Shown piece after piece: positions 18,671-28,500 of a DNA stretch of 64,000 nucleotides. The notes below the pieces were generated by a model. The model saw nothing but the letters and a program-made list of their open reading frames with translations, had not been told where the DNA came from and did no database searches. The DNA is from Dyadobacter flavalbus (GTDB lineage Bacteria > Bacteroidota > Bacteroidia > Cytophagales > Spirosomataceae). The stretch is from NCBI RefSeq assembly GCF_006149045.1, contig NZ_VBSN01000049.1:124001-188000 (forward strand), read 5' to 3'. The translations under genes and the position numbers were made by a program. Positions within the stretch are counted from its first letter, which is position 1, and every line of letters starts with the position of its first letter.

Positions 18671-18709
18671 AACTGCAATATACTTGATCTGGTTAAATTG
18701 CAGTTTTTT
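18671..18709 (+). terminator. candidate terminator of the ECF operon, with a competing upstream arm
   Basis: AACTGCAA (18671-18678) pairs with TTGCAGTT (18698-18705), followed by TTTTC. A further TTGCAGTT lies at 18591-18598, just after the operon, and could pair with 18671-18678 instead. The 263-base gap to the next gene otherwise shows nothing clear. Confidence 0.45.
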
Positions 18710-18841
18710 CAAAGATAATTATTATATTGCTGACACAAAGAAGGACTTGCAACCGGGATTATTTTGTGATCTTTTATCTGAATAGACCTTGTTACAACGC
18801 TGTTTTGACGGGTCCTTCCTGTTTCATTCTGTATTCTTGAT

Positions 18842-20287
18842 ATGGCCTTGAGAAACTTAGTCGTACTGTTTTGCCTGTTTGCTTTTCCTGCCATTTCGCA
18901 ACCGATTTATCAGGTCAATGAAGTTGAAAAAGCAGCGGAGCCTGCGGGCGGACTGGCGATGTTCAACCGGTTTGTACTGGCTAACCTGCGAATCCCCATT
19001 CAGTCTGCGGCCAGAGGAATGAACGCGCGGGTACTGATCAAAGGCGTGGTGGAAACAGACGGCACCATGTCCGGCCTTGCCATTGCACGCCCGCTCGACA
19101 GCCTGTGCGATGCGGAGGCACTCCGCGTGATGAATTTGTATAAAGCCTGGAAACCGGCATCTTTAAAAAATCAGCCCGTCCGGCAGGCAGTAGTATATCC
19201 GATCCAGTTCCGCACCGCTCCCATTCCCGCGTATGACAGTGCCCGGCATGCAATGATCGAATATTTTGACAAAAATTACCAGATGGTTTCCGATGAAAAA
19301 AAATTCAGATACCGGAACATTATACCCGTGGATCGCTACGGTGATGTGCGCGCAGATATTTTGTTTCAGGAAAAAAGAAGCGGTGACTGGAAAACGGTGA
19401 AGGCTTTCCCGTTTGTAAAAAACGAAATCTGGGTACAATTATCAGGGCCGGTGAAACTGGACTCCATAAAAGCGTACCGCATTTCGGCCAACATGGGCAA
19501 CTGGGAAAGTCCTTCGGAAGAAATTACCGTACAGCCTGACGGAAGACTGCTGTCTTTTGTAGCCTATCCCGGCAGCGGCAAACTGCCTGCGGTGCGCAAA
19601 TCCTATTACCAGAGCGGCATGTTGAAAGAAGAGCGGATTGCAGCCGACAGCCTCGTTCAGGTAACCAGCTGGTATGATAACGGCCAGCTTGGCAGCGTAA
19701 TCCTGATCGACAACAAAAACCGTATTTCGGTAAAGGAGAATCGGGACACCGATGGCAATGTGCTGGTAAAAGAGGGTAACGGCATGGCCCGCATTCATGC
19801 GGGCACTTACCGGGGTAAAACGGTTTATGAGGAAGGAATGGTTGAAAACGGGTTCAAAACCGGCCGCTGGACAGGAAAACTGGCGGTCAGTGACCTTGTT
19901 TATGAAGAATTTTATGAAGGCGGAAAGCTTACCAAAGGCGTGCGGCATACCGGTGAGCAGCCGTTGGAATACACCGTGGACATCGTTCAGCCGAAGTTCA
20001 GGGCAGGACCAAAAGAATTTTTCAAACTGCTGCGCGACCATGTTAATTACATGCCGCCGATGAACCCTTCCATCGGACGGCCCGAAGGAAAGCTGCTGAT
20101 TTCATTTCTGGTCAGTGAAGAAGGCAGATTAAGTGACTTTTCCATAGACCGCGGTGTGGCAAAACACATTGATCAGCAGGTATTGGAAGTAATCAAAATG
20201 ACCGACGGCTTGTGGGACCCGTGTATTCAGAAAGGGCTGAAAATAAGCTCCCGGCATACATTCCCGATTAATTTCGAGACAAACTGA
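18842..20287 (+). CDS. exported protein with two TonB C-terminal-like domains flanking MORN-type repeats
   Basis: A 481-residue protein with a cleavable signal peptide (VVLFCLFAFPAISQP). Residues ~35-125 resemble a TonB C-terminal domain (ARVLIKGVVETDGTMSGLAIARPLDSLCDAEALRVM, then YPIQF), and so do residues ~385-481 (PEGKLLISFLVSEEGRLSDFSIDRGV, HIDQQVLEVIKM, FPINFE). Between them lie MORN_2/YwqK-like units (YYQSGMLKEE, SWYDNGQLGSVIL, TYRGKTVYEEGMVENG). True TonB proteins keep an inner-membrane anchor and a Pro-rich linker; both are missing here, so energy transduction is doubtful and a periplasmic binding role is more likely. It stands alone between two unrelated units. Confidence 0.7.
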   Translation: MALRNLVVLFCLFAFPAISQPIYQVNEVEKAAEPAGGLAMFNRFVLANLRIPIQSAARGMNARVLIKGVVETDGTMSGLAIARPLDSLCDAEALRVMNLYKAWKPASLKNQPVRQAVVYPIQFRTAPIPAYDSARHAMIEYFDKNYQMVSDEKKFRYRNIIPVDRYGDVRADILFQEKRSGDWKTVKAFPFVKNEIWVQLSGPVKLDSIKAYRISANMGNWESPSEEITVQPDGRLLSFVAYPGSGKLPAVRKSYYQSGMLKEERIAADSLVQVTSWYDNGQLGSVILIDNKNRISVKENRDTDGNVLVKEGNGMARIHAGTYRGKTVYEEGMVENGFKTGRWTGKLAVSDLVYEEFYEGGKLTKGVRHTGEQPLEYTVDIVQPKFRAGPKEFFKLLRDHVNYMPPMNPSIGRPEGKLLISFLVSEEGRLSDFSIDRGVAKHIDQQVLEVIKMTDGLWDPCIQKGLKISSRHTFPINFETN

Positions 20288-20461
20288 CAAACGGGTTTTG
20301 CCTGCCAAACCAACGCCTTTTTAACAAAACAATTTCTGCAGATAATCGCAATCCGAAGAAATCAAAATCCTTTCGATAAGGGCATAAAATGGAATCGCCG
20401 GATTGAATTGTTGCCCAATAACAAACACCGGCAGCATGGCTGTTCAACGCCTTGATGCTTT

Positions 20462-20495
20462 ATAAAAAAGGCCGGAAAAAGATTTTCCGGCCTTT
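20462..20495 (-). terminator. intrinsic terminator of the siderophore receptor gene
   Basis: A perfect 13-bp stem (AAAGGCCGGAAAA at 20467-20479 with its complement at 20483-20495) and a 3-base loop. On the minus strand it is followed by T residues and lies 34 bases after the receptor stop codon. Confidence 0.88.
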
Positions 20496-20528
20496 AAATG
20501 CAACCACTCGTACTTAAAAATCAGATAG

Positions 20529-22943
20529 CTAGAAAGTATAGGTAATGTTTGCCAGCAAAGCCCGGGGCATTTGCGGCGCAATGGTAGACCAGCCTTTGTA
20601 ATATTCTTTGTTGAATGCATTGTTGAGCTTGACGCCGATGCGATAATTTTCAGCCTGGTAAAAGAGCGATGCATTGGCAACGGTATAAGCCGGCAGCATA
20701 AAGTCTCCCGTAGAAGCATAATTGATCGCGTATCTTTCGCTTGCGCCGTTCACCCCGGCACCGACGCCGAAACCCTGCAGTTTTCCGCCGGGCACTTCAT
20801 AGTTTGCCCATGCATTGTAAATGTGTTTCGAACCGGCGTCCAGCGGCCTTCTGTTCAGGATGTCAGGATTGTCCGAACGGGTCGTTTTGCTGTCGTTATG
20901 GCTGTATCCGCCCCGGATATTCAATCCGTTTACAGGGTTGGCATTCAGTTCTACCTCAAAACCTTTGCTGAATATTTCACCGCCCTGAATTTTGTTGAAA
21001 GGCGATGCCGGGTCCGTAATAACCTGATCCGTTACCCGGATATCATAATAGCTGATTGTAGCATTTAGCTTGTTTTTGATGATGTTGGTTTTTATACCGA
21101 ATTCAATCTGGTTTGCCTGCTCGGGCCGGAATGTCTTGATCGTTTGCGGTCCGTCCTGCGGGTTCCCGACCAGCGACGGCGCCACATTTGTAAATCCGTT
21201 CTGGTAATTGGCAAAAACGGAAACCTTATCGGCGACCGGCTGGTACAGAATTCCGAATTTGGGCGACAAAGTTGTCTGTTTATAATCATCTTCAGAAGTC
21301 GCTACACTGCCAGCGTTGTCAAAATGATCCAGACGCAGGCCGATCATCAGGGATAAAGTATTGGTAAGATTCAGAACGTCCGAAGCGTAAGCGCTGTAAA
21401 TGTTATATCTGGATTTTGAATTGGAGACCGGCTGTTTTGCCAGTACGGCATCCACAGCTGCGGTGGAAAGCGGGTAAGCTGTTGTTTCCACATCAGTCGT
21501 AAACGGATCATCACCGCTGGAACCGCCTTCAGGCGTTACATTGCCGTAAAATGCATAGCCCGTTCCGTTGCTGGTGGAAGTAGCCGAGAAATAATCCAGA
21601 CCGATGACAACCCGGTTTCGCAGCGAACCCATTCTGAAATCACCGATGAAGTTCTGCTGAATGTCCGACGTGCCGGTATATTCGTTCTGCTTGTTCAGAA
21701 AACGTGAAAAGGTATCGTTTCCTAGAATGCCGTAATCAAATAAATAGGAATAATAACCCCGCGTTGAAGTAGCGCTTTTGGAAATCAGCGTTTGAGATTC
21801 CCACGTGTCCGACAGTTTGTAATCCATTTCGACGCGGTAATTCTGCGTAGGGTTCTGAAGCGTCAGATCATTGCTTGTGAACGAGAGTTTATTGTTATAC
21901 CCAAGCTCTTTCAGGTTTTTAGATGCTGTGGGTGCACTCCGGTTCAGGAAAAGGAACATCGGGTTGGTCTGCTCGGCCTGCGTGATTTCCCCGTAAAATG
22001 AAAACGACAGATTGTTGTTTACTTTATACGAAAGCGAAGGCGCCACAAAAAAGGATTTTCTGAAACCTGCATCCTGAAAGCTCCTTTCCGTTGCGTATGA
22101 AGTATTAAGCCTGAAATACAGGTTTTTTTCCTTGTTTAAAGCCGTATTGAAATCACCCGTGACCTGGTTCAGGCCGAAAGAACCGGTTGTAAATGAAAGC
22201 TCGCCGCCCGTTCCGACATAGGGTTTTTTGGTTACCACATTAATGAGTCCGCCATAGGAACTTACCGCATTTCCGAACAAGGTTGCGGACGGCCCTTTCA
22301 GTACTTCAATGCGCTCGATATTCGCCGGATTGATCGTGCCGTTTGTAAGGCCGGGCAAGCCGTTCACCAGTTTGGGCTGCACGGAAAACCCTCTTAATGA
22401 AAAATATCCTGCTCCGTCGCCGCCACGGCCTGTGGAAGTCCAGAGGTTTTCCACGCCGGTCGCGTTTTTCAGTGCATCGTCAAAGCTGGTTACAATCTGC
22501 GACTTTAAAAGGTAATTCGTTATCGTGCTGTAAACCTGCGTATTTTCAAAATCTTTCAGCGGCAGTTTGGAAACATAGGCTGTCTTGCTCCTCAAAAACT
22601 TGTTCTCCCGCTCGCCTTCCACGACTACTTCACGCAATATTTCATCACCCGCATACAAGGTTATCGTGTTAAGGTCCACTTCGTTTTGTGCAATCGTGAA
22701 AGGCAATTCTTTGGTTTTAAAGCCCAGCGAAGAAACGGACAGCACATAATGGCCGTCCTGGATACCCGAAAGTTCGAAAAGTCCCGAGTTGTCGGTATGC
22801 GTGCCGAGGCCGGTTCCTTTAATCAGAATGTTTACACCGGGCAGGCCGTTTTTCGTGTTGTCCATCACAGTTCCTTTTATCTTGCCGGTCTGGGCAAAAC
22901 AATGGATTGACAGAAGCAGGGAAATGGATAGAAGAAGTTTCAT
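20529..22943 (-). CDS. TonB-dependent siderophore-type outer-membrane receptor
   Basis: An 804-residue receptor with signal peptide (LLLSISLLLSIHCFAQ). A carboxypeptidase-regulatory-like domain covers residues ~20-105 (GTVMDNTKNGLPGVNILIKGTGLGTHTDNSGLFEL). A plug follows at ~135-245 (RGFSVQPKLVNGLPG, NIERIEVLKGPSATLFG, YGGLINVVTKKP), then a 22-strand barrel ending in ANITYTF. The plug motifs and the NRRPLDAGSKHIYNAWANYEV block match FhuA/FhuE-like ferric siderophore receptors. The actual ligand is unknown and no periplasmic binding protein or ABC transporter adjoins it. A Bacteroidota-type promoter lies 34 bases upstream. No clear Fur box was found by eye. Confidence 0.88.
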   Translation of the reverse strand: MKLLLSISLLLSIHCFAQTGKIKGTVMDNTKNGLPGVNILIKGTGLGTHTDNSGLFELSGIQDGHYVLSVSSLGFKTKELPFTIAQNEVDLNTITLYAGDEILREVVVEGERENKFLRSKTAYVSKLPLKDFENTQVYSTITNYLLKSQIVTSFDDALKNATGVENLWTSTGRGGDGAGYFSLRGFSVQPKLVNGLPGLTNGTINPANIERIEVLKGPSATLFGNAVSSYGGLINVVTKKPYVGTGGELSFTTGSFGLNQVTGDFNTALNKEKNLYFRLNTSYATERSFQDAGFRKSFFVAPSLSYKVNNNLSFSFYGEITQAEQTNPMFLFLNRSAPTASKNLKELGYNNKLSFTSNDLTLQNPTQNYRVEMDYKLSDTWESQTLISKSATSTRGYYSYLFDYGILGNDTFSRFLNKQNEYTGTSDIQQNFIGDFRMGSLRNRVVIGLDYFSATSTSNGTGYAFYGNVTPEGGSSGDDPFTTDVETTAYPLSTAAVDAVLAKQPVSNSKSRYNIYSAYASDVLNLTNTLSLMIGLRLDHFDNAGSVATSEDDYKQTTLSPKFGILYQPVADKVSVFANYQNGFTNVAPSLVGNPQDGPQTIKTFRPEQANQIEFGIKTNIIKNKLNATISYYDIRVTDQVITDPASPFNKIQGGEIFSKGFEVELNANPVNGLNIRGGYSHNDSKTTRSDNPDILNRRPLDAGSKHIYNAWANYEVPGGKLQGFGVGAGVNGASERYAINYASTGDFMLPAYTVANASLFYQAENYRIGVKLNNAFNKEYYKGWSTIAPQMPRALLANITYTF

Positions 22944-22976
22944 TAAGTTAATTTAGACAAATTACAAACTATTGCG

Positions 22977-23007
22977 CAAATGTATTTGGCCAAAGGAACA
23001 CTTCCAA
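22977..23007 (-). promoter_or_regulatory. predicted promoter of the siderophore receptor gene
   Basis: On the minus strand TACATTTG (22984-22977) matches the Bacteroidota -7 consensus TAnnTTTG. A TTGG element (23007-23004) lies about 20 bases upstream as the -33 box. The predicted leader to the ATG at 22943 is about 28 bases. Confidence 0.55.
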
Positions 23008-23255
23008 GCTATTTTTTACCTTTTTGCAAATAACACGATTGTATTCTGTGAAGGATAGTAAAGAAAGCAATTGTTAATTTCCCGGCTTATGCAACCAGTA
23101 CGTATAGTATCTACAAGCTGTTGCCCAACAGGCACTCATATTTTCAGACATGCTGATTACAACTATTTTAGCCTTGCATTCTGAATGGATATTCTGTGTT
23201 CAGCTTTGTTTCCGGCTGCTCTTCCTGATTTAAAAATTTATGATGAAAATCATTT

Positions 23256-23285
23256 TTTGAGAATCAGAAAGTTGCACTATTTTTG
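23256..23285 (+). promoter_or_regulatory. predicted promoter of the 65-residue membrane protein gene
   Basis: TTTG (23256-23259), an 18-base spacer and TATTTTTG (23278-23285) fit TTTG-N-TAnnTTTG well. Transcription would start near 23291, downstream of the ATG at 23185, which favours the start codon at 23305. Confidence 0.55.
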
Positions 23286-23304
23286 TATTCTAGACTTAGA
23301 TAAA

Positions 23305-23502
23305 ATGATAGCCAGAATTTTTACATTCATTGCCCTCGCATCTTCAAACATCCTGCTTTATTATTTTCTGATTTTACTTGGACCGGAGCCGGATTTCAGA
23401 TTGCTTTTTGTACTGGTCCGTGCCGTTCTCGTCACCAGTATACTGATGCAGGTTTTAACAGCATGTGGTTTCTTTAAAAATCAGAAACTCTGGACGTGGT
23501 AA
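23305..23502 (+). CDS. hypothetical small two-helix membrane protein
   Basis: A 65-residue protein made almost entirely of two hydrophobic segments (IFTFIALASSNILLYYFLILL and LLFVLVRAVLVTSILMQVLTACGFF) joined by a short acidic loop (GPEPDF), ending with a basic and aromatic tail (KNQKLWTW). The ATG at 23305 is preferred over 23185 because a good promoter lies between them and the extra residues are poorly structured. No family is recognised. It could be a small membrane regulator. It is the first gene to the right of the divergent siderophore receptor promoter. Confidence 0.5.
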   Translation: MIARIFTFIALASSNILLYYFLILLGPEPDFRLLFVLVRAVLVTSILMQVLTACGFFKNQKLWTW

Positions 23503-23732
23503 CGGATTGATCCGGTTTTAACCAAAACGGTTTGCTGTACTGTTTCTGTCCGGTGCAAAACATCGGATTGGCTTTGTATTGCTTTATGTAAAAACAGGCT
23601 TACTCTATGCCCGTTTTTACATAAATACGCCTGCATTCAGTAAATACGCAATTATATATGGAAATTCCTGTCCGCAATTTGGAAATCAGCCATTTTATTT
23701 TCATATTCATGCAACAACAAACTGCGCTGTTC

Positions 23733-23903
23733 ATGAATAAACTATCCTGGGTAAAATACCTGTTCAGCATCTGGATCGTCGCCATTTCTGTTAGTATGGT
23801 TGCCAGATTTCTAACAAACGAAATTTTTCTTCTTGTGCCGCTTTCTCTTGGAATTTACTGGATTTCGGTAAGAAGTCTGGCCAAAATAAAAGGTTATCAA
23901 TAA
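23733..23903 (+). CDS. hypothetical small membrane protein
   Basis: About 56 residues from the ATG at 23733; in-frame ATGs at 23658 and 23709 are alternatives. Two hydrophobic stretches (YLFSIWIVAISVSMVA and IFLLVPLSLGIYWISV) are followed by a basic C-terminus (RSLAKIKGYQ). No motif or family is recognised and no clear promoter is seen. Its reality rests on the hydrophobic pattern and the absence of any overlapping gene. Confidence 0.35.
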   Translation: MNKLSWVKYLFSIWIVAISVSMVARFLTNEIFLLVPLSLGIYWISVRSLAKIKGYQ

Positions 23904-24364
23904 CAGGATATTCAATTAACGTATAGCAGCAAACGTCAAAAATTCTGCTCTTTTCCCATCCCTCCTTTCCGGTCATTGCCAGTTAGCAGCCGTTGACAAT
24001 GGCTCATAAACGCTACTTTTCTGTACTGCATAATAAATCAGTTTTTGAAGCCGGCTTTCAGAAATCCTCAGCATTTCAGCTTGTGCCATTCACGACCGTT
24101 CACATCCAATCCGGCGACGCCGCTCAGGTTACAGTTCATCCATGTTGATTTTGGGCAGGCTTTTATAAAGCAGGTGCCTCATTTGCGGAGACACACATGA
24201 TCAGCAATCAAAAGCGCAGCGCATATCTGTGTCTTCACATATGCCGGGCACCACCCATTCACCCGGGGAATAAGCAGGAATCAAAGACAAATTTGGCTTA
24301 TGGCTCGATTATTTTGTCAAGCAAACATTTGCTAAAATCAGCCCTGAACGTCGATATAGACACA
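23904..24364. other. gene-poor interval with a 49-codon reading frame
   Basis: The only complete plus-strand frame worth noting is 23999-24148, coding 49 residues (MAHKRYFSVLHNK...VTVHPC). It has no recognised motif, hydrophobic segment or convincing ribosome site and is probably chance. No hairpin or repeat stands out. A long N-terminal extension of the following cheB frame (from 24197) overlaps this stretch but does not look coding. Confidence 0.35.
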
Positions 24365-24391
24365 TTGTCGCAATGGTTTTACATACCTTTG
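24365..24391 (+). promoter_or_regulatory. predicted promoter of the CheB-like gene
   Basis: TACCTTTG (24384-24391) matches TAnnTTTG, with a TTG at 24365-24367 sixteen bases upstream. The implied start of transcription near 24397 rules out the far-upstream ATG at 24197. Confidence 0.5.
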
Positions 24392-24430
24392 GTACTTGCA
24401 ATGACTAACCGGGATTATCAGATCAGTCGA

Positions 24431-25468
24431 ATGGAAAAACAGAATATCATTGTTATGGGAGCTTCAACAGGCGGCTTTGAGGCGTTTAAAAAAATTGTTT
24501 CCGATTTGCCACCGGATCTGGACGCAGCCATTTTTATTGTCTGGCATATGGCGCCCACCATTCGTGGAGTACTCCCGCATGTACTGAGTCAGGTGAATTC
24601 CATTCCGGCTGCCCATGCTGTAGATGGCGAACCCATTGTGATGAACCGCATTTATGTTGCTCCGCCGGATCATCACATGCTTCTGGAACCAGGACATGTT
24701 CGCGTGACCCGCGGCCCGAAGGAAAACCGCTTCCGTCCTGCCGTTGATCCGCTTTTCCGTTCAGCAGCCTATGCGTATCAAAGCAGAGTGGTCGGCGTTA
24801 TTTTGTCCGGCGCCCTTGATGACGGAACATCCGGTTTGTGGAACATCAAATACCGCGGCGGCAAAGCCATTGCACAAGATCCGAATGATTCCCAGGTTCC
24901 ATCCATGCCCGAAAGCGCAATTCGTCAGGTGGATGTTGATTACACAGTTCCCCTTGCTGAGATAGGTCCGTTACTTACCAGGCTGGCCAGCGAGCCTGCC
25001 GGTGTTAAAAAACAGGTAACCATGAAGGAAGATGAAAAAACAAAAGCTGAAATCAAGATAGCGGCCGATGACGATGCATTCGGCATTAATATTCTTGGAT
25101 ATGGCGAGTTAAGCCCTTTTGCATGCCCGGAATGTCATGGCGTGCTCACTTTGCTGAAAGATGGCAACATCAGTCGCTTCCGCTGTCATACCGGGCACGC
25201 CTATTCCGCTGATGTGCTGCTGGAAACCATTACGGAGAAAATTGAAGAAAGCCTTTACAGCGCAATCCGGGGAGTAGATGAAAGCATCATGCTCCTTAAC
25301 CACCTTGGAGACCATTTTGCCGAGGCTAACCATTCCGCGCTTGCGGCGCGGTATTTTCAGCAGGCGCAAAAAGCGCAGCAGCGATCAGAGCTTGTGCGGA
25401 AAGCTGTCCTTCTCCAGGGGCAAATGAACATGGAAGACCTCATCCCGCCCGACGAAGACAAAAGTTGA
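24431..25468 (+). CDS. stand-alone CheB-type protein-glutamate methylesterase with C-terminal zinc motif
   Basis: A 345-residue protein from the ATG at 24431 (MEKQNIIVMGASTGG); an ATG at 24401 adds ten residues. The CheB catalytic triad is intact: Ser12 in GASTGG, His in IVWHMAP, and Asp in SGALDDGTSG. It lacks the N-terminal receiver of classic CheB. The C-terminal third has a compact Cys/His cluster (CPECHG then CHTGHAYS), probably a zinc site, and a helical region (ITEKIEESLYSAIRG) as in Bacteroidota CheB homologues. It lies 79 bases before the CheB-CheR-kinase fusion and probably works with it. No chemoreceptor or CheA gene is present. Confidence 0.85.
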   Translation: MEKQNIIVMGASTGGFEAFKKIVSDLPPDLDAAIFIVWHMAPTIRGVLPHVLSQVNSIPAAHAVDGEPIVMNRIYVAPPDHHMLLEPGHVRVTRGPKENRFRPAVDPLFRSAAYAYQSRVVGVILSGALDDGTSGLWNIKYRGGKAIAQDPNDSQVPSMPESAIRQVDVDYTVPLAEIGPLLTRLASEPAGVKKQVTMKEDEKTKAEIKIAADDDAFGINILGYGELSPFACPECHGVLTLLKDGNISRFRCHTGHAYSADVLLETITEKIEESLYSAIRGVDESIMLLNHLGDHFAEANHSALAARYFQQAQKAQQRSELVRKAVLLQGQMNMEDLIPPDEDKS

Positions 25469-25547
25469 ACATCCGGACGAAATAACGGACTATTTAATCC
25501 TGAACAATACATTAACAAACTTACAACGCTGAAAAAAGGACCAGTAC

Positions 25548-28500
25548 GTGAGCAAGAAACAATCCAGTAAAGAAAAGACCAGTGTAATACCGGATGCCCT
25601 CCAAAAAGAAGACCAGACACTTATTGTAGGCATCGGAGCCTCGGCTGGCGGCGTGGAAACATTGATCGAATTTTTTGAACAGGTAGATGCCGGTTCAGAT
25701 ATGGCCTATGTCGTCATCCTGCACTTATCGCCTGACTATGACAGCCGGTTGGCCGAAATCCTTGGCCAGGTTGCACCGATACCGGTTATTAAGGTTACTG
25801 AAAACGTCCGGATTCAGCCTAATCATGTGTATGTTGTACCGCCCAACCAGCATTTGCAGATCCAGGTTAACCAGATTACGGTATCCCCCAATTTGAACCA
25901 GGAAGAACGCAGGGCACCGGTGGATATTTTTTTCCGTTCACTCGCCGATTCCCATGGTTCCAGGGCAGTCGGAGTAATTTTGTCCGGCACAGGTGCCAAC
26001 GGATCAATGGGTCTTAAGCGGATCAAGGAAAACGGCGGGGCTGTTTTTGTGCAAAACCCGCGCGAAGCTGCATTCAATGAAATGCCGCGTCATGCCATCG
26101 CAACGAACCTGGTTGATGATATTCTGTCAGTAGCACAGATTCCGGCAAAACTGATTTCCTATCGCGATAGTCTTGGGTCGGTATCCATCCGGGCAGAAGC
26201 ACAGATGCGTCCCGAAGATCAGCAGCAGGCACTGCGCGAGGTGTTCACGCACCTGCGCCTGCGCACCGGCCACGACTTTTCCAATTACAAACGGCCAACG
26301 CTCATGCGTCGTCTGGAAAGGCGCATCAACGTCCGCAACCTCTCCGATCTTCCTGCTTATGCAGCATTTCTGAGAGAGCATCCGGAGGAAACCCAGGCTT
26401 TGCTGAAAGACTTGCTGATTTCGGTCACCAACTTTTTCCGGGACAGCAAGGCGTTTCTGGCCCTCGAACAGGACATTCTGCCCGTGCTTACCCGGGAACA
26501 GGATATGGACGGCGTTGTCAGAATCTGGGTGGCCGGCTGCGCTACGGGTGAAGAGGCATACTCGCTGGCCATGCTCATGGCAGAACGCACTATGGACATG
26601 ATCGATGCGCCCAAAGTGCAGATTTTCGCCACGGATATTGACGAGGCAGCAATAGCCGTAGCCCGGGAAGGGCGTTATACGATAAACGACGCTGCTGATA
26701 TTTCACCTGAGCGGCTGCGCCGGTTTATGGTACCGGACGGTGATAATTTCAGGGTAAGACAGGAAATCCGTGAAATGGTACTGTTTGCTCATCACAATGT
26801 ATTGAAAGACCCGCCTTTTTCAAAAATTGACCTGATCACTTGCCGTAACCTGCTTATTTATTTCAATAATGCGGCGCAGGAACGGGTGATGGAAACTTTT
26901 CACTTTGCTCTGAAACCCGGAGGTTACCTCCTGCTTGGCCTTTCGGAGACTACCGACGGCGCAGGTGATCTGTTTGCTACTGTCAGCCGTGAAAACCATA
27001 TTTATCAGAGCCGGCCGGTTTCAATCCGTTCCTATCCCGTTCCGGAAAACACCTTTCTGGTACCGGCCGGGAAAAAGGAAACGCCTGAAATTGCCTTGCC
27101 CAAAGACAGCCGGTCACTGCAAAGCAGGCTTAATTTCGGAGATCTGCACCAGCAGCTTCTGGAACAGTATGCCCCGCCGTCAATCATTGTCAACGAGGAT
27201 TATGATATTCTGCATTTATCGGAGCGCGCCGGTATTTACCTGCACATTGCAGGCGGCGAGCCTTCCAAAAACCTGCTCAAACTTATCAGGCCGGAGCTTC
27301 GGCTGGAACTCAGAACAGCTTTCTACCAGGCTGTTCAGCAAAGAACCAATGTAGAAGCGCCCAATCTTCGGGTCAGGATTGACGATAAAACACAGACGCT
27401 GACGCTGCATGTACGTCCGGTGCTGGATGAAGCAGATTCCGGCAGAAACAATCCGGCCAAAGGTTTTTTACTGGTCATTTTTGAACCGACCGGACAGCAT
27501 ACCGGCCCCGCAGCCAGTATCCTTGCCTCTGAGGAACCTATGGCACGGCAACTGGAAGAAGAACTGGTCCGGATCAAGGCACAGCTGCGTACTTCAAGTG
27601 AACAGCATGAAACCCAGGCCGAAGAGCTGAAAGCCTCCAATGAAGAACTGCAGGCCATGAATGAGGAACTTCGCTCGGCAGCCGAGGAACTGGAAACCAG
27701 CAAGGAGGAACTGCAGTCGATCAATGAGGAGCTGACAACGGTCAATCAGGAACTTAAGGTAAAACTGGAAGAAATTTCATTTACCCGGAATAATCTGCAG
27801 AACCTGATTAATTCCACAGACCTTGCCACGCTCTTTCTGGACCGAAGCCTGAGGGTCATTCTGTTTACACCGGCTGCACGCACCATTTTCAATCTGATCT
27901 CATCCGACAGCGGCCGCCCTTTGACGGATATTACCAACCGGCTCAGCGATGATGACCTGCTAAGGGATGCTGAAAGTGTACTGGAAAAGCTGCAGCCTGT
28001 AGAACGCGAAGTTCAGACCAGCGACGGACAGCTGTTCCTGATGCGGGTCTTGCCCTACCGTACGGCCGAAGACCGCATCAACGGTGTTGTATTAACTTTT
28101 GTGGATATTTCAAGGCGCAAAGCCGCAGAAGAAGCAGTGCGGCAGTCGGAAGAGCGCATGCGTCTGGTGTTTGAAAGTGCCAAGGATTATGCAATTCTCA
28201 CCCAGGATCTGGACCGCAACGTCACCAGCTGGAGTCCGGGCGCACACAGCATAACCGGCTATTCGGAAGCAGACATTCTGGGCCAGTCCGCCGATATTCT
28301 TTTTACGCCCGAAGACCGGAAAAACGGCGTACCTGAAAGTGAGGAACAAACGACACGGAAGCAGGGATATGCCATTAATGAACGCTGGCATGTCCGAAAA
28401 GACGGAACACGCTTCTGGGGCTCAGGCTCTGTCTGGCCATTGAAAGACGGACAAGGCAAACTGCTGGGATTTGTCAAGATCATGCGTGACCTGACCGAAC

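Noticed and set aside
24197..24430. N-terminal extension of the CheB-like protein
   Set aside because: No conserved domain; a consensus promoter at 24365-24391 lies inside it, so translation from 24197 is unlikely.
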